DNA of 64,000 nt, taken from contig NZ_BAAGBE010000001.1 in assembly GCF_047149785.1 (NCBI RefSeq), forward strand, positions 1,612,001 to 1,676,000, in the 5' to 3' direction. The position numbers and the translations under genes were made by a program. Origin of the DNA: Nitrobacter sp047149785 (GTDB taxonomy: Bacteria > Pseudomonadota > Alphaproteobacteria > Rhizobiales > Xanthobacteraceae). The notes beneath the pieces were generated by a model. That model saw nothing but the letters and a program-made list of their open reading frames with translations. It made no database searches and had not been told where the DNA came from. Positions 27,795 to 36,894 of this stretch are shown one piece after another. Numbering within the stretch: the first letter of the stretch is position 1; each line of letters opens with the position of its first letter.

Positions 27795-28187
27795 TCAAAC
27801 GCGCCGACGCTTGCGCGGACGGCAGCCGTTATGCGGTATCGCGGTCACGTCGCGGATCGAGGTAACGGTGAAGCCCGCCGCCTGCAGGGCGCGCAGCGCC
27901 GATTCGCGGCCCGAACCCGGGCCCGCTACCTCGACCTCCAAGGTGCGCATGCCGTGTTCCTGCGCCTTCTTGGAGACGTCTTCCGCCGCCACCTGCGCCG
28001 CATAAGGCGTCGATTTGCGCGATCCCTTGAAACCCATGGTTCCGGCCGACGACCAGGCGATGGTATTGCCCTGCGCGTCGGTGATGGTGATGGTGGTGTT
28101 GTTGAACGACGAATTCACATGCGCGATACCTGACGCGATGTTCTTGCGTTCGCGGCGGCGCACGCGTGTCGCAGCTTCCTTACCCAT
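27795..28187 (-). CDS. rpsK: 30S ribosomal protein S11
   Basis: 130 residues from MGKEAATRVRRRERKNI; an upstream in-frame ATG adds eight residues not seen in the family. Typical segments are HVNSSFNNTTITITDAQGN and the C-terminal PHNGCRPRKRRRV. It lies on the platform of the small subunit near the E site. Confidence 0.98.
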   Translation of the reverse strand: MGKEAATRVRRRERKNIASGIAHVNSSFNNTTITITDAQGNTIAWSSAGTMGFKGSRKSTPYAAQVAAEDVSKKAQEHGMRTLEVEVAGPGSGRESALRALQAAGFTVTSIRDVTAIPHNGCRPRKRRRV

Positions 28188-28307
28188 TGTCAGCCTTTCC
28201 TGTGATCTCAACGCCGCCGTAATGCCAGCGGCTCCACCAGCGGGTAGCGAACGGCAAAGCAGCGATAGAAACGACTATCCGCTGTTCCCGCTCGCTTATC
28301 GCTTTCG

Positions 28308-28676
<369 letters not shown>

Positions 28677-28996
28677 AGACTTCTCTCCTGCCGCCAGCCC
28701 GTGATGGGCCAGCCTTTCCTTCGATATTTCAGGCGGGTATCCTCAAACACAAACACGACGCCCAACCCTCCGCAATCCCGGGGTCCGGCATCGTCTGAAA
28801 CCATCCGACTGGATACCAGCTTATTAGGGATTTAGTATCGTTTCGTCAACCGTTTCGCGGCTTTTGCTCGCGTTTTCATGACTTTTTAGACGGCTCTCCG
28901 GCTTTCGTCCGTTCGCCGGTTCCCTCATCCCGGAAGGAGAGACCGCCGGGGCGATCACTGGGGCTTTCTACGCCTTTTTGGATAGATTTCGGCGGC
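28677..28996. other. Intergenic region between adk and rpsM
   Basis: 320 bases with no convincing gene. It contains the candidate alpha-operon promoter (28821-28849) and an AT-richer patch around it; the stretch nearer adk shows short GC-rich inverted repeats but no clear terminator. Confidence 0.55.
28821..28849 (-). promoter_or_regulatory. Candidate promoter of rpsM-rpsK-rpoA-rplQ
   Basis: TTGACG (28849-28844), 17 bases, then TAATAA (28826-28821), giving a leader of roughly 140 bases before rpsM. The -35 is strong and the -10 weak. Separate expression of the alpha operon is common in other bacteria. Confidence 0.45.
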
Positions 28997-29617
28997 TCAC
29001 CACCTGCGGACGCCGAATTTGGACATCGGTACCCCCGACCGCCTCAGGACGCGGCGGATATCCCGCGTGACGTCCTCGACGGCCATCATGCCGTCAACGG
29101 TCAGCAGCTTGCCGCGTTCCGAATAGTAGCGAATAAGTGGCTCTGTCAGCGCGCGATAGCTCGCCAGCCGCTTCGAGAGCACCTCGGGCGTATCATCGGA
29201 GCGCACCTGCTCGCCCCGCGCCTTCATTTCCGCGACCCGACTTTCCACGCGCTGCAACAGCGCGTGCTCATCGACACGAAGCTCGATGGCGGCATCGAGA
29301 TTAAGCTTCTTGGAGTCGAGGAGCCGGTCCAGCGCCTCGGCCTGCGGCACGGTGCGCGGAAAACCGTCAAGAATGAATCCGTTCTTTGCATCCGGCTGGT
29401 CGAGCCGGTCGGAAATGATGCCGATGACGACGTCGTCGGGGACCAGCCCCCCGCTCGCCATGATATCCTTCGCCTTGAGGCCGACCGGCGTTCCGGCGGC
29501 GACAGCCGCGCGCAGCATGTCGCCAGTGGAAAGCTGGATGATTCCGTAGTGTTGGATCAGGCGTTGCGCCTGCGTTCCCTTTCCCGCCCCCGGCGGCCCG
29601 AGAAGAATCAGTCTCAT
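28997..29617 (-). CDS. adk: Adenylate kinase
   Basis: 206 residues from MRLILLGPPGAGKGT; 23 extra upstream codons are not family-like. The P-loop is GPPGAGKGT (7-15); GFPRTVPQAEALD and the AMP-binding STGDMLRAAV are intact. The LID is short (AEMKARGEQVRSDDTPEVL) and lacks zinc cysteines, so this is the short form. It interconverts ATP, AMP and ADP. It lies between secY and rpsM, as usual in alphaproteobacteria. Confidence 0.97.
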   Translation of the reverse strand: MRLILLGPPGAGKGTQAQRLIQHYGIIQLSTGDMLRAAVAAGTPVGLKAKDIMASGGLVPDDVVIGIISDRLDQPDAKNGFILDGFPRTVPQAEALDRLLDSKKLNLDAAIELRVDEHALLQRVESRVAEMKARGEQVRSDDTPEVLSKRLASYRALTEPLIRYYSERGKLLTVDGMMAVEDVTRDIRRVLRRSGVPMSKFGVRRW

Positions 29618-29902
29618 GAAGAATCGCCCCCTCGCCGGGTGAGCCAGCGGCCGCGCACCTGCGCTTCGACATCGAGACCGGGACACATCGGCGCCGATCC
29701 TCGCGCAAACTCATAAGCCACGTTGCCATAGGCAATCAATGAAATATGAAGCACGGCGGCGGGCAGGCTGCCATGAGCGTAGTGCTCGCCTCGCCGGGAC
29801 CCGCAGTCAGCGACGAGAATCCATCCTGCGCAGCCACGCCGGACAGTTGCGCCTAAAGCATTGGCGCCGGACGCCGATGTGACGGACCGGCGGATTCCGG
29901 AA

Positions 29903-31234
29903 CTATCGGCGCCGCCCCCTCAGCTTGGATCTCTTGATCAGCCCTTCATATTGATGGGCCAGCAGATAACCCTGCACCTGCGACACCGTGTCCATCGTCA
30001 CGCTGACGACGATCAGCAGCGACGTGCCGCCGAAGTAGAACGGCACGGCCGCATAGGAAATCAGGATCTCCGGAATCAGGCAGACAACCGCGAGATAGAT
30101 CGCCCCCGGCACGGTGATGCGCGAGAGCACATAGTCGATATATTCGGCCGTGCGCTCGCCCGGCCTGATGCCCGGAATGAAGCCGCCGTGTTTTTTCAGG
30201 TTGTCGGCGGTCTCGGTCGGGTTGAACACGATCGCGGTGTAGAAGAAGGCGAAGAACACGATCAGCACGAGATAGAGAATCAGAAACAGCGGCCGGCCGT
30301 GGCCGAGTTGTGTGGTGATCCATTGGAACCATTCCGGCCCCTTGCCCGCGTTGAAATTCGCGACAGTCGTCGGCAACAGCAGCAGCGACGATGCGAAGAT
30401 CGGTGGAATCACGCCCGAGGTATTGAGCTTCAACGGCAGATGCGAAGACTGGCCTTCGAACATCTTGTTGCCGACCTGGCGCTTCGGATACTGGATCAGC
30501 AGCCTGCGCTGGGCGCGCTCCACGAACACGATGAAGGCGATCACCGCCACCACCATGATCAGAACGATCAGAATGATTCCGGTCGACAACGCACCCTGAC
30601 GCCCGAGTTCAAGCATGTTGGCGAGGGCGGACGGCAGCTCGGCGACGATGCCCGCCATGATGATGAGCGAAATTCCATTGCCGATGCCGCGCGAGGTGAT
30701 CTGCTCGCCGAGCCACATCAGGAACATGGTGCCGCCGGTCAGCGTGACCGCGGTCGAGATCAGGAAAAACATGCCCGGATTGCTGACGACGTTGCCGGCG
30801 CCCTGGAGGCCGACGGCGATGCCGTAGGACTGGAAGAACGCCAGCACCACGGTGAGGTAGCGCGTGTACTGATTGATCATCTTGCGGCCGGATTCACCCT
30901 CTTTCTTGAGGGCCTCGAGCTTCGGCGACACGGTGGTCAGCAGTTGCAGGATGATCGATGCCGAAATGTACGGCATGATGTTCAACGCGAAGATCGCCAT
31001 GCGGTTGATGCCGCCGCCGGAGAACATGTTGAACATCCCGAGGATGCCGCCGGCCTGTGAGTTGAAGACCTTCTGCCAGACTGCGGGGTCGATGCCCGGC
31101 AACGGAATGTAGGTGCCGAGCCGGTAGACGAGCAGCGCGCCCAGCGTGAACCAGATTCGCTTCTTCAGTTCGTCGGCTTTCGCGAACGCCGAGAAGTTAA
31201 GGTTCGCCGCCAGTTGTTCCGCCGCTGAGACCAT
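29903..31234 (-). CDS. secY: Preprotein translocase subunit SecY
   Basis: 443 residues with ten hydrophobic segments. Family landmarks: LGALLVYRLGTYIPLPGIDP near the N-terminus, the plug region with GGGINRMAIFALNIMPYISA, the cytoplasmic loop before PIFASSLLLLP, and the C-terminal GTSLLIVVSVTMDTVSQVQG. SecY forms the inner-membrane channel with SecE and SecG. It follows rplO after 146 bases. The 285 bases to adk are longer than usual and show no gene. Confidence 0.97.
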   Translation of the reverse strand: MVSAAEQLAANLNFSAFAKADELKKRIWFTLGALLVYRLGTYIPLPGIDPAVWQKVFNSQAGGILGMFNMFSGGGINRMAIFALNIMPYISASIILQLLTTVSPKLEALKKEGESGRKMINQYTRYLTVVLAFFQSYGIAVGLQGAGNVVSNPGMFFLISTAVTLTGGTMFLMWLGEQITSRGIGNGISLIIMAGIVAELPSALANMLELGRQGALSTGIILIVLIMVVAVIAFIVFVERAQRRLLIQYPKRQVGNKMFEGQSSHLPLKLNTSGVIPPIFASSLLLLPTTVANFNAGKGPEWFQWITTQLGHGRPLFLILYLVLIVFFAFFYTAIVFNPTETADNLKKHGGFIPGIRPGERTAEYIDYVLSRITVPGAIYLAVVCLIPEILISYAAVPFYFGGTSLLIVVSVTMDTVSQVQGYLLAHQYEGLIKRSKLRGRRR

Positions 31235-31380
31235 ATTCAGCTTTCTCCCGCGCCAACCTTGCCGTCATGCTCCGCGATAGTGGGCACCCGGACGTCGGAC
31301 CTCTTGTGGTGCTCGGCTTTCGATAAATCTACCATCCGCAAGTCTACCGTCGCGCGCCAAAACAGGCGATGACGCAGATG

Positions 31381-31866
31381 TTACGCTGCTTCACCCTCGT
31401 CCTTCTTCGGCGCAAGGATTTTCACCGAGCCGCCGGCCTTCTCGACCGCCGCGACCGCGGACTTCGAGGCGCCATGAACCTCGATGGTGAGTTTCGCCTT
31501 GATCTCGCCGCGGCCGAGCAGGCGGATCCCGTCCCTGGCGCGCCGCACCACGCCGGACTTCACCAGCGACTCGGCGTTGACGGTCTCGTTCGCGTTGATC
31601 GAACCGGCGTCGATCGCGGCCTGGAGCCGGTCGAGGTTGATCTCGGCGAACTCCAGCCGGAAAATGTTGTTGAAGCCGCGCTTCGGCAGGCGGCGGTGCA
31701 GCGGCATCTGGCCGCCTTCAAAGCCCTTGATACGCACGCCCGAGCGCGCGGTCTGGCCCTTGCCGCCACGGCCGCCGGTCTTGCCCTTGCCGGAGCCGAT
31801 ACCCCGGCCGATCCGCATCCGCTTCTTCCGCGAACCTGCGTTGTCGGCGATATCGCTGAGTTTCAT
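31381..31866 (-). CDS. rplO: 50S ribosomal protein L15
   Basis: 161 residues from MKLSDIADNAGSRKKRMRIG, with the glycine-rich RNA-binding stretch GSGKGKTGGRGGKGQTARSG and the FEGGQMPLHRRLPKRGF motif. The apparent extension upstream lies in a spacer that contains a repeat remnant. Confidence 0.97.
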   Translation of the reverse strand: MKLSDIADNAGSRKKRMRIGRGIGSGKGKTGGRGGKGQTARSGVRIKGFEGGQMPLHRRLPKRGFNNIFRLEFAEINLDRLQAAIDAGSINANETVNAESLVKSGVVRRARDGIRLLGRGEIKAKLTIEVHGASKSAVAAVEKAGGSVKILAPKKDEGEAA

Positions 31867-31877
31867 TGTCGCGTCCT

Positions 31878-31949
31878 CGTCATGTCCGCCGTGCCGGGCT
31901 TTCCGGCCATCCACGTTTCTCGTTCCGGCACCAGGCCGGGCGTGACGGC
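31878..31949. repeat. Degenerate GGCCGGGC-type interspersed repeat between rpmD and rplO
   Basis: CGTCATGTCC, GTGCCGGGCTTTCCGGCCATCCACG, a short spacer, then CACCAGGCCGGGCGTGACGG. It has the same layout as the better-preserved copy at 41247-41323. Confidence 0.6.
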
Positions 31950-31955
31950 AAATTG

Positions 31956-32162
31956 TTACGTCTCGTCGATCACCCTGACGATGTGCCGAACCTTCGCGAT
32001 CATGCCGCGAACCTCGGGCGTGTCCTGCAACTCGGCGACCCGACCGATCTTGTTGAGCCCGAGCCCGACCAGCGTCGAACGCTGCACGTGCTGGCGGCGG
32101 ATCGCGCTGCCGGTCTGCTCGACCTTGATCGTCTTTGCGGCCTTATTCGCAGTCTTGGCCAT
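31956..32162 (-). CDS. rpmD: 50S ribosomal protein L30
   Basis: 68 residues from MAKTANKAAKTIKVEQTGSA; three codons further upstream are also open. RQHVQRSTLVGLGLNKIGRV and the EVRGMIAKVRHIVRV segment identify L30. About 70 bases after rpsE. Confidence 0.95.
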   Translation of the reverse strand: MAKTANKAAKTIKVEQTGSAIRRQHVQRSTLVGLGLNKIGRVAELQDTPEVRGMIAKVRHIVRVIDET

Positions 32163-32232
32163 CGTCCTCACTCCAAAAGTGCTGTCCGGCTGGTTGACCG
32201 GACCGGCGACCGCCGCTCCGGCTCAGCCCTCG

Positions 32233-32808
32233 TTATTCGGCAACCGCTTCGACGTCGCCGCCGACGCGGCGCGCCTGCAGCGCGGATACCTTGATGTTGC
32301 GGCGGGCAGCGACCGAGCGCGGCGAATCCAGATGCTTCAGCGCATCGAAGGTCGCGCGAACCATGTTGTATGGATTGGACGAGCCGACCGACTTCGCAAC
32401 CACGTCCTGGATGCCGAGCGTTTCGAACACGGCGCGCATCGGGCCGCCGGCGATGATCCCGGTGCCGGCCGGCGCGGCGCGCAAATAAACGCGGCCTGCG
32501 CCGTGACGCCCTGCGATGTCGTGATGCAGCGTCCGTCCCTCGCGCAGCGCCACGCGCGTCAGATTGCGCTTGGCCGATTCCGTCGCCTTGCGGATCGCCT
32601 CCGGCACTTCGCGCGCCTTGCCGTGACCGAAGCCGACGCGGCCCTTCTGGTCGCCGATCACGACCAGCGCCGCGAAGCCGAACCGCTTGCCGCCCTTGAC
32701 GACCTTCGCCACACGATTGATGTGGACGAGCTTGTCGACGAACTCGCTGTCGCGCTCCTCGCGATCCCTGCTCCGTTCGCGTCCGCCGCGTTCGCGTTCA
32801 CCTGCCAT
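32233..32808 (-). CDS. rpsE: 30S ribosomal protein S5
   Basis: 191 residues. The first 25 are an Arg/Glu/Asp-rich extension (ERERGGRERSRDREERD) common in alphaproteobacteria; then FVDKLVHINRVAKVVKGGKR, GFGHGKAREVPEAIRKA and the S5 C-terminal domain with SVGSSNPYNMVRATFDALKH. S5 takes part in decoding accuracy and mRNA unwinding. Confidence 0.97.
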   Translation of the reverse strand: MAGERERGGRERSRDREERDSEFVDKLVHINRVAKVVKGGKRFGFAALVVIGDQKGRVGFGHGKAREVPEAIRKATESAKRNLTRVALREGRTLHHDIAGRHGAGRVYLRAAPAGTGIIAGGPMRAVFETLGIQDVVAKSVGSSNPYNMVRATFDALKHLDSPRSVAARRNIKVSALQARRVGGDVEAVAE

Positions 32809-32870
32809 GGTGTTTTTCCGATCCTTGTGAGGCTTCCGCCCCGTCCTGTCCGTTCGATACCAATTTCAAG

Positions 32871-32920
32871 ACGCGTATTCCTGTCGCAAAACCCGTTTCC
32901 GCTTTTTGCGGGCCACGCAT
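32871..32920. repeat. AAACCGGTTTCC-type repeat between rpsE and rplR, copy 1
   Basis: TTCCTGTCGCAAAACCCGTTTCC followed by GCTTTTTGCGGGCCACGC. It shares its core with 33852-33896 and, more loosely, with 36841-36887; such elements are frequent between genes in Rhizobiales. Confidence 0.6.
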
Positions 32921-33283
32921 TTAGAAGCTCAATCCACTCTCGCGGGCCGCATCAGCCAAAGCCTTGACGCGACCATGATAGAGATAGCCGCCGCGATCGA
33001 AGACCACTTCCTTGACGCCGTTCTTCACCGCCCGCTCCGCCAACAGCTTGCCGACCGCCTTGGCGGCTTCGATGTTGGCGCCGGTGTTGCCCGCCTCGCG
33101 CATCGCCTTCTCCAGCGACGACGCCGACGCCAGCGTCTCGCCCTTCTGGTCGTCGATGACCTGGGCATAGATGTGCTTGGACGAGCGGAACACCGACAGC
33201 CGCGGACGGCCGTTCGCGGTGCGGCGCAACGACAGCCTCACGCGTTGCTTGCGCCGGGCATTCGTAATCTTCAATTTCGACAT
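32921..33283 (-). CDS. rplR: 50S ribosomal protein L18
   Basis: 120 residues: basic start MSKLKITNARRKQRVRLSLR, PRLSVFRSSKHIYAQVIDD, and the C-terminal VVFDRGGYLYHGRVKALADA. L18 binds 5S rRNA. It ends inside the edge of a repeat spacer before rpsE. Confidence 0.97.
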   Translation of the reverse strand: MSKLKITNARRKQRVRLSLRRTANGRPRLSVFRSSKHIYAQVIDDQKGETLASASSLEKAMREAGNTGANIEAAKAVGKLLAERAVKNGVKEVVFDRGGYLYHGRVKALADAARESGLSF

Positions 33284-33294
33284 GACCGGCTCCG

Positions 33295-33828
33295 TTACTT
33301 CTTCTTGCCTTCCTTGCGGAAGATCTTTTCATCGGCGTACTTCACGCCCTTGCCCTTATAGGGCTCTGGGGGACGATAGCCGCGGATCTCGGCCGCGACC
33401 TGACCGACGCGCTGCGCATCATTGCCTGTGATCGTGATTTCGGTCGGCTTCGGCACCGCGATCGTGATGCCTTCCGGAATCGCGTAGTTGACGTCGTGGC
33501 TGTAGCCGAGCGCGAGCTGCAGGGTCTTGCCCTGCAAGGCGGCGCGATAGCCGACGCCGACGATCTCGAGCTTCTTCTCGAAACCCTTGGTGACTCCCGC
33601 GACGAGGTTGGCGACCTGCGCGCGCGCCGTGCCATACAGCGCCTGCGCGCGGTTGGTCTCGTATCGCGGCGCGACCTTCACCGCGCCGTCCTCGAGCTTC
33701 ACCTCGACATCGTCATGGACGACGAACTGAAGCTGGCCTTTCGGCCCCTTCATCCTGACGGTCTGCCCTTCGACGGTCGCGGTCACACCCGACGGCACCG
33801 TGACCGGCCTCTTGCCAATGCGTGACAT
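33295..33828 (-). CDS. rplF: 50S ribosomal protein L6
   Basis: 177 residues with the two L6 domains: MSRIGKRPVTVPSGV at the start, VTKGFEKKLEIVGVGYRAAL in the middle and IRGYRPPEPYKGKGVKYADE at the end. Eleven bases separate it from rplR. Confidence 0.98.
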   Translation of the reverse strand: MSRIGKRPVTVPSGVTATVEGQTVRMKGPKGQLQFVVHDDVEVKLEDGAVKVAPRYETNRAQALYGTARAQVANLVAGVTKGFEKKLEIVGVGYRAALQGKTLQLALGYSHDVNYAIPEGITIAVPKPTEITITGNDAQRVGQVAAEIRGYRPPEPYKGKGVKYADEKIFRKEGKKK

Positions 33829-33851
33829 GGCTCAATCCTTCATCTTGGTCT

Positions 33852-33896
33852 GTGCGCGTTGTCGCAAAACCGGTTTCCACTTTCGCGACATGCGCA
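33852..33896. repeat. AAACCGGTTTCC-type repeat between rplF and rpsH, copy 2
   Basis: GTGCGCGTTGTCGCAAAACC, then GGTTTCCACTTTCGCGACATGCGCAC; inner palindrome AAACCGGTTT and outer arms GTGCGC/GCGCAC. It fills most of the 68-base spacer. Confidence 0.65.
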
Positions 33897-34295
33897 CTAG
33901 AACACCGTAAAGAGAACTTCGCCGCCCACGTTCGCGTCGCGCGCATCGTGGTCGGCCATGATCCCCTTCGGCGTCGACAACACCGAAATTCCCAGCCCGT
34001 TGTTGACGCGGGGCAGATTCCTCACCGAGGCGTAAACCCGCCGGCCCGGCCTGGAGACGCGCTCGATCTCGCGGATCACCGGCTCGCCGTCGAAATACTT
34101 CAGCTCGATCTCAAGCTCGCTGCGGCCCGAGGAATGCTCGACGCTGGCGTAGCCGCGGATATAGCCCTCGCTCTTGAGAACTTCGAGCACGTTGGCGCGC
34201 ATCCGCGAGCCCGGCGTCGAAACCTTGGACTTGTTGCGCATCTGCGCGTTGCGGATGCGGGTGATGAGATCGCTGATCGGATCGTGCGTGGACAT
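33897..34295 (-). CDS. rpsH: 30S ribosomal protein S8
   Basis: 132 residues: MSTHDPISDLITRIRNAQM, SEGYIRGYASVEHSSGRSEL, and the C-terminal signature LGISVLSTPKGIMADHDARD. S8 binds helix 21 of 16S rRNA and in other bacteria represses the spc operon through its mRNA. It follows rpsN by 13 bases. Confidence 0.98.
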   Translation of the reverse strand: MSTHDPISDLITRIRNAQMRNKSKVSTPGSRMRANVLEVLKSEGYIRGYASVEHSSGRSELEIELKYFDGEPVIREIERVSRPGRRVYASVRNLPRVNNGLGISVLSTPKGIMADHDARDANVGGEVLFTVF

Positions 34296-34308
34296 CTGGC
34301 GATCCTCC

Positions 34309-34614
34309 TTACCAGCTCGACTTCACGAGGCCGGGAACCAGGCCCCGCGAGCCGAGATCGCGCAGCGCGATGCGGCTCAGCTTGTTCTTGCGGTAATTCG
34401 AACGCGGACGTCCGGTCAGTTCGCAGCGGTTGCGAATACGCGTCGCCGACGAGTTGCGCGGCATTTCGGCAAGCTTCAGGGTGGCGGCGAAGCGCTCCTC
34501 CATCGGCTTGGTCTTGTCGGCGATGATGGCCTTCAGCCGCGCGCGCTTCGCAGCCGCGTTCCGGTTCATCCGCCTGCGCCGGTTGTTCTTCTCGATCGAA
34601 CTCTTCTTTGCCAT
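34309..34614 (-). CDS. rpsN: 30S ribosomal protein S14
   Basis: 101 residues, the long zinc-free form (no CxxC knuckles). Basic start MAKKSSIEKNNRRRRMNRNA and conserved C-terminus RCELTGRPRSNYRKNKLSRI with LVPGLVKSSW. Confidence 0.97.
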   Translation of the reverse strand: MAKKSSIEKNNRRRRMNRNAAAKRARLKAIIADKTKPMEERFAATLKLAEMPRNSSATRIRNRCELTGRPRSNYRKNKLSRIALRDLGSRGLVPGLVKSSW

Positions 34615-34657
34615 GCTTGGCTCCTTGCCTTTCCGCGTCTGAGCGCCTTTCAGCGTC

Positions 34658-35215
34658 TCACTGCCGGAACGGAAAATTGAATGCGGTCAGCAGCGCCCGG
34701 GCTTCGTCGTCCGTCTGCGCGGTCGTGCAGACGGTGACGTCCATGCCCCAGCTCTCCCCGACCTTGTCGAAGTCGATTTCGGGAAAAATGATGTGTTCCT
34801 TGATGCCGAGCGAGTAATTGCCGCGGCCGTCGAAGCTCTTCGGATTGAGGCCGCGGAAGTCGCGCACGCGCGGCAGCGCGACGTTCACCAGGCGATCGAT
34901 GAACTCGTACATCTTGGCCTTGCGCAGCGTCACCTTGCAGCCGATCGGCTGGTTTTCGCGCAGCTTGAAGGTCGAGATCGCGACGCGCGAATAGGTCACG
35001 ATCGCCTTCTGGCCGGCGATCAGCGACAGGTCGGCGGCCGCGGTCTCGGCCTTCTTGCGGTCGTTTACGGCCTCGCCGATTCCCATGTTGAGAACCACCT
35101 TGTCGAGGCGCGGCACCTGCATGACGTTGCCGTAGCCGAACTGCTCGGTCAGCCGGGCGCGGATGCTCTTGTCATACTCCGCGCGCAGGCGCGGCACGTA
35201 AGCCGTCTCAGCCAT
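34658..35215 (-). CDS. rplE: 50S ribosomal protein L5
   Basis: 185 residues from MAETAYVPRLRAEYDKSI; ten further upstream codons are open but overlap rplX. This start overlaps the rplX stop by eight bases. Typical parts: VPRLDKVVLNMGIGEAVNDR, PIGCKVTLRKAKMYEFIDRL and DVTVCTTAQTDDEARALLTA. L5 binds 5S rRNA and contacts the P-site tRNA. Confidence 0.97.
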   Translation of the reverse strand: MAETAYVPRLRAEYDKSIRARLTEQFGYGNVMQVPRLDKVVLNMGIGEAVNDRKKAETAAADLSLIAGQKAIVTYSRVAISTFKLRENQPIGCKVTLRKAKMYEFIDRLVNVALPRVRDFRGLNPKSFDGRGNYSLGIKEHIIFPEIDFDKVGESWGMDVTVCTTAQTDDEARALLTAFNFPFRQ

Positions 35216-35522
35216 CGATCTCCGCTCCCGAACGCTTGGCGACACGCACCTTGGTGCCGTCGGCCTGAATCTTGAAACCGACGCGGGTCGGCTTGCCGTC
35301 CTTGCCGACGATCGCGATCTTGGACAGGTGGACCGGCGCCTCCTTCGAGATGATGCCGCCCTCCTGGTTCTGGGTCTGCTTCTGGTGACGCTTCACCATG
35401 TTGACGCCGCGCACCAGCGCCCTGCTCTCCGCGGGACGCACCTCGAACACCTCGCCGGTGCGGCCCTTGTCGCGGCCCGACAGGACGATAACCTTGTCGC
35501 CTTTCCGGATCTTAGCGGCCAT
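35208..35522 (-). CDS. rplX: 50S ribosomal protein L24
   Basis: 104 residues with the KOW motif: [44 protein letters not shown] lies directly before the ATG (GTGATG), so start could be one codon earlier; either way it overlaps the rplN stop, by four or one base, suggesting coupled translation. L24 begins 50S assembly. Confidence 0.97.
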   Translation of the reverse strand: MAAKIRKGDKVIVLSGRDKGRTGEVFEVRPAESRALVRGVNMVKRHQKQTQNQEGGIISKEAPVHLSKIAIVGKDGKPTRVGFKIQADGTKVRVAKRSGAEIDG

Positions 35523-35890
35523 CACAGCACCTCCGGCGCCAGCGAAATGATCTTCATGTGGTTCTTGGCGCGCAACTCGCGCGGCACCGGCCCGAAAATA
35601 CGGGTGCCGACCGGCTCGGACTGGTTATTGATCAGCACGGCCGCGTTGCGGTCGAAACGGATCACCGAGCCGTCGGCGCGGCGGATGTCCTTGGCCACCC
35701 GCACCACCACCGCCTTCATGACGTCGCCCTTCTTCACCTTCCCGCGCGGGATGGCTTCCTTGATCGACACGACGATGATGTCGCCCACCGTTGCATAGCG
35801 GCGCTTGGAGCCTCCAAGCACCTTGATGCACATGACACGGCGTGCGCCTGAATTATCGGCCACGTCGAGGTTGGTCTGCATCTGAATCAT
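35522..35890 (-). CDS. rplN: 50S ribosomal protein L14
   Basis: 122 residues: [20 protein letters not shown], the [20 protein letters not shown] stretch and the C-terminal [21 protein letters not shown]14 forms bridges to the small subunit. Confidence 0.98.
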
Positions 35891-35929
35891 TGATGCACCT
35901 TGTCCTCTTTCTGATGCGCAAAATCGCGC

Positions 35930-36178
35930 TTAAGCGGTTTTCTTCTGTTCGCCCCGGACCACGGTCCAGCGCTTCAACTTCGAGATCGGCTTGCTCTCCT
36001 CGATCCACACCATGTCGCCCGGCTTGAACTCGTTGTTCTCGTCGTGCGCGTGATAGTTTTTCGAGCGGCGAATGGTCTTCTTGTAGAGCGGATGGGTGAA
36101 GCGGCGATCGACGCGCACCACGACCGTCTTGGCCTGCTTGTCGCTGACGACCACGCCCTGCAGCGTACGTTTCGGCAT
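35930..36178 (-). CDS. rpsQ: 30S ribosomal protein S17
   Basis: 82 residues, OB fold: MPKRTLQGVVVSDKQAKTVV, RRFTHPLYKKTIRRSKNYHA and PGDMVWIEESKPISKLKRW. Eleven bases separate it from rpmC. Confidence 0.98.
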   Translation of the reverse strand: MPKRTLQGVVVSDKQAKTVVVRVDRRFTHPLYKKTIRRSKNYHAHDENNEFKPGDMVWIEESKPISKLKRWTVVRGEQKKTA

Positions 36179-36189
36179 CTTAAAGTCCC

Positions 36190-36396
36190 TTATTTCTTCG
36201 CGTCGCGCTTTTGCGCGGCGATGGTCTTGATCCGTGCGATATCGCGGCGGGCTTCGCGCAAGCGCGAGGTATTCTCCAACTGCCCGGTGGCGCGCTGGAA
36301 GCGCAGATTGAACCGCTCCTTCTTCAGGCCGGCGACGGCGTCGTCCATCTGGTCGGGGGTCATCGCGCGGATGTCAGCGGTCTTCATGGCGGCCAT
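36190..36396 (-). CDS. rpmC: 50S ribosomal protein L29
   Basis: 68 residues from MAAMKTADIRAMTPDQMDD; an ATG three codons later is the other choice. LKKERFNLRFQRATGQLENT and RREARRDIARIKT-like ends mark L29, which lies at the tunnel exit and helps dock SRP and trigger factor. Too short to stand out alone but its place after rplP is fixed. Confidence 0.96.
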   Translation of the reverse strand: MAAMKTADIRAMTPDQMDDAVAGLKKERFNLRFQRATGQLENTSRLREARRDIARIKTIAAQKRDAKK

Positions 36397-36401
36397 GTCG
36401 G

Positions 36402-36815
36402 TTACTCCGCGATGCGCGCGACGAAGCGCGTCTTGATCGGCAGCTTGGCGGCGGCGAGCGTCAGCGCTTCCTTCGCGGTCTGCGCGGCGACGCCGTCGAT
36501 CTCGAACAGGACCTTGCCCGGCTTGACCCGCACCACCCACAACTCCGGCGCGCCCTTGCCCGAGCCCATGCGGACCTCGGCCGGCTTTTTCGAGACCGGG
36601 ACATCTGGGAACACGCGGATCCAGACGCGGCCGGCGCGCTTCATGTGGCGCGTCAGCGCGCGCCGCGCGGCCTCGATCTGGCGCGCCGTGATGCGCTCGG
36701 GCGCCATCGCCTTCAGGCCGAACTGGCCGAACGCCAGCGTCGCGCCCGAGGAGGCGACGCCGTGGATGCGGCCCTTGTGCGCCTTCCGGAACTTGGTCTT
36801 CTTCGGTTGCATCAT
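36402..36815 (-). CDS. rplP: 50S ribosomal protein L16
   Basis: 137 residues (ATGATG start, so possibly one shorter): MMQPKKTKFRKAHKGRIHGV, then ARQIEAARRALTRHMKRAGR and RMGSGKGAPELWVVRVKPGK. L16 lies near the A site and is essential for peptidyl transfer. The 79-base spacer to rpsC contains a repeat. Confidence 0.98.
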   Translation of the reverse strand: MMQPKKTKFRKAHKGRIHGVASSGATLAFGQFGLKAMAPERITARQIEAARRALTRHMKRAGRVWIRVFPDVPVSKKPAEVRMGSGKGAPELWVVRVKPGKVLFEIDGVAAQTAKEALTLAAAKLPIKTRFVARIAE

Positions 36816-36840
36816 GGCTTACGCCCTCAAACCTTCTCTT

Positions 36841-36887
36841 TGCGCATGAGCCGGTTCGAAAACCGGTGACCGCCTTTCGGGATCATG
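36841..36887. repeat. CCGGTTTTCGAACCGG-type repeat between rplP and rpsC
   Basis: TGCGCATGAGCCGGTTCGAA, AACCGGTGACCGCCTTTCGGGATCATGC. The inner palindrome CCGGTTCGAAAACCGG can form a hairpin. It is related in layout to the copies at 32871 and 33852, and such elements are common in Rhizobiales. Confidence 0.6.
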
Positions 36888-36894
36888 CTGTCGT

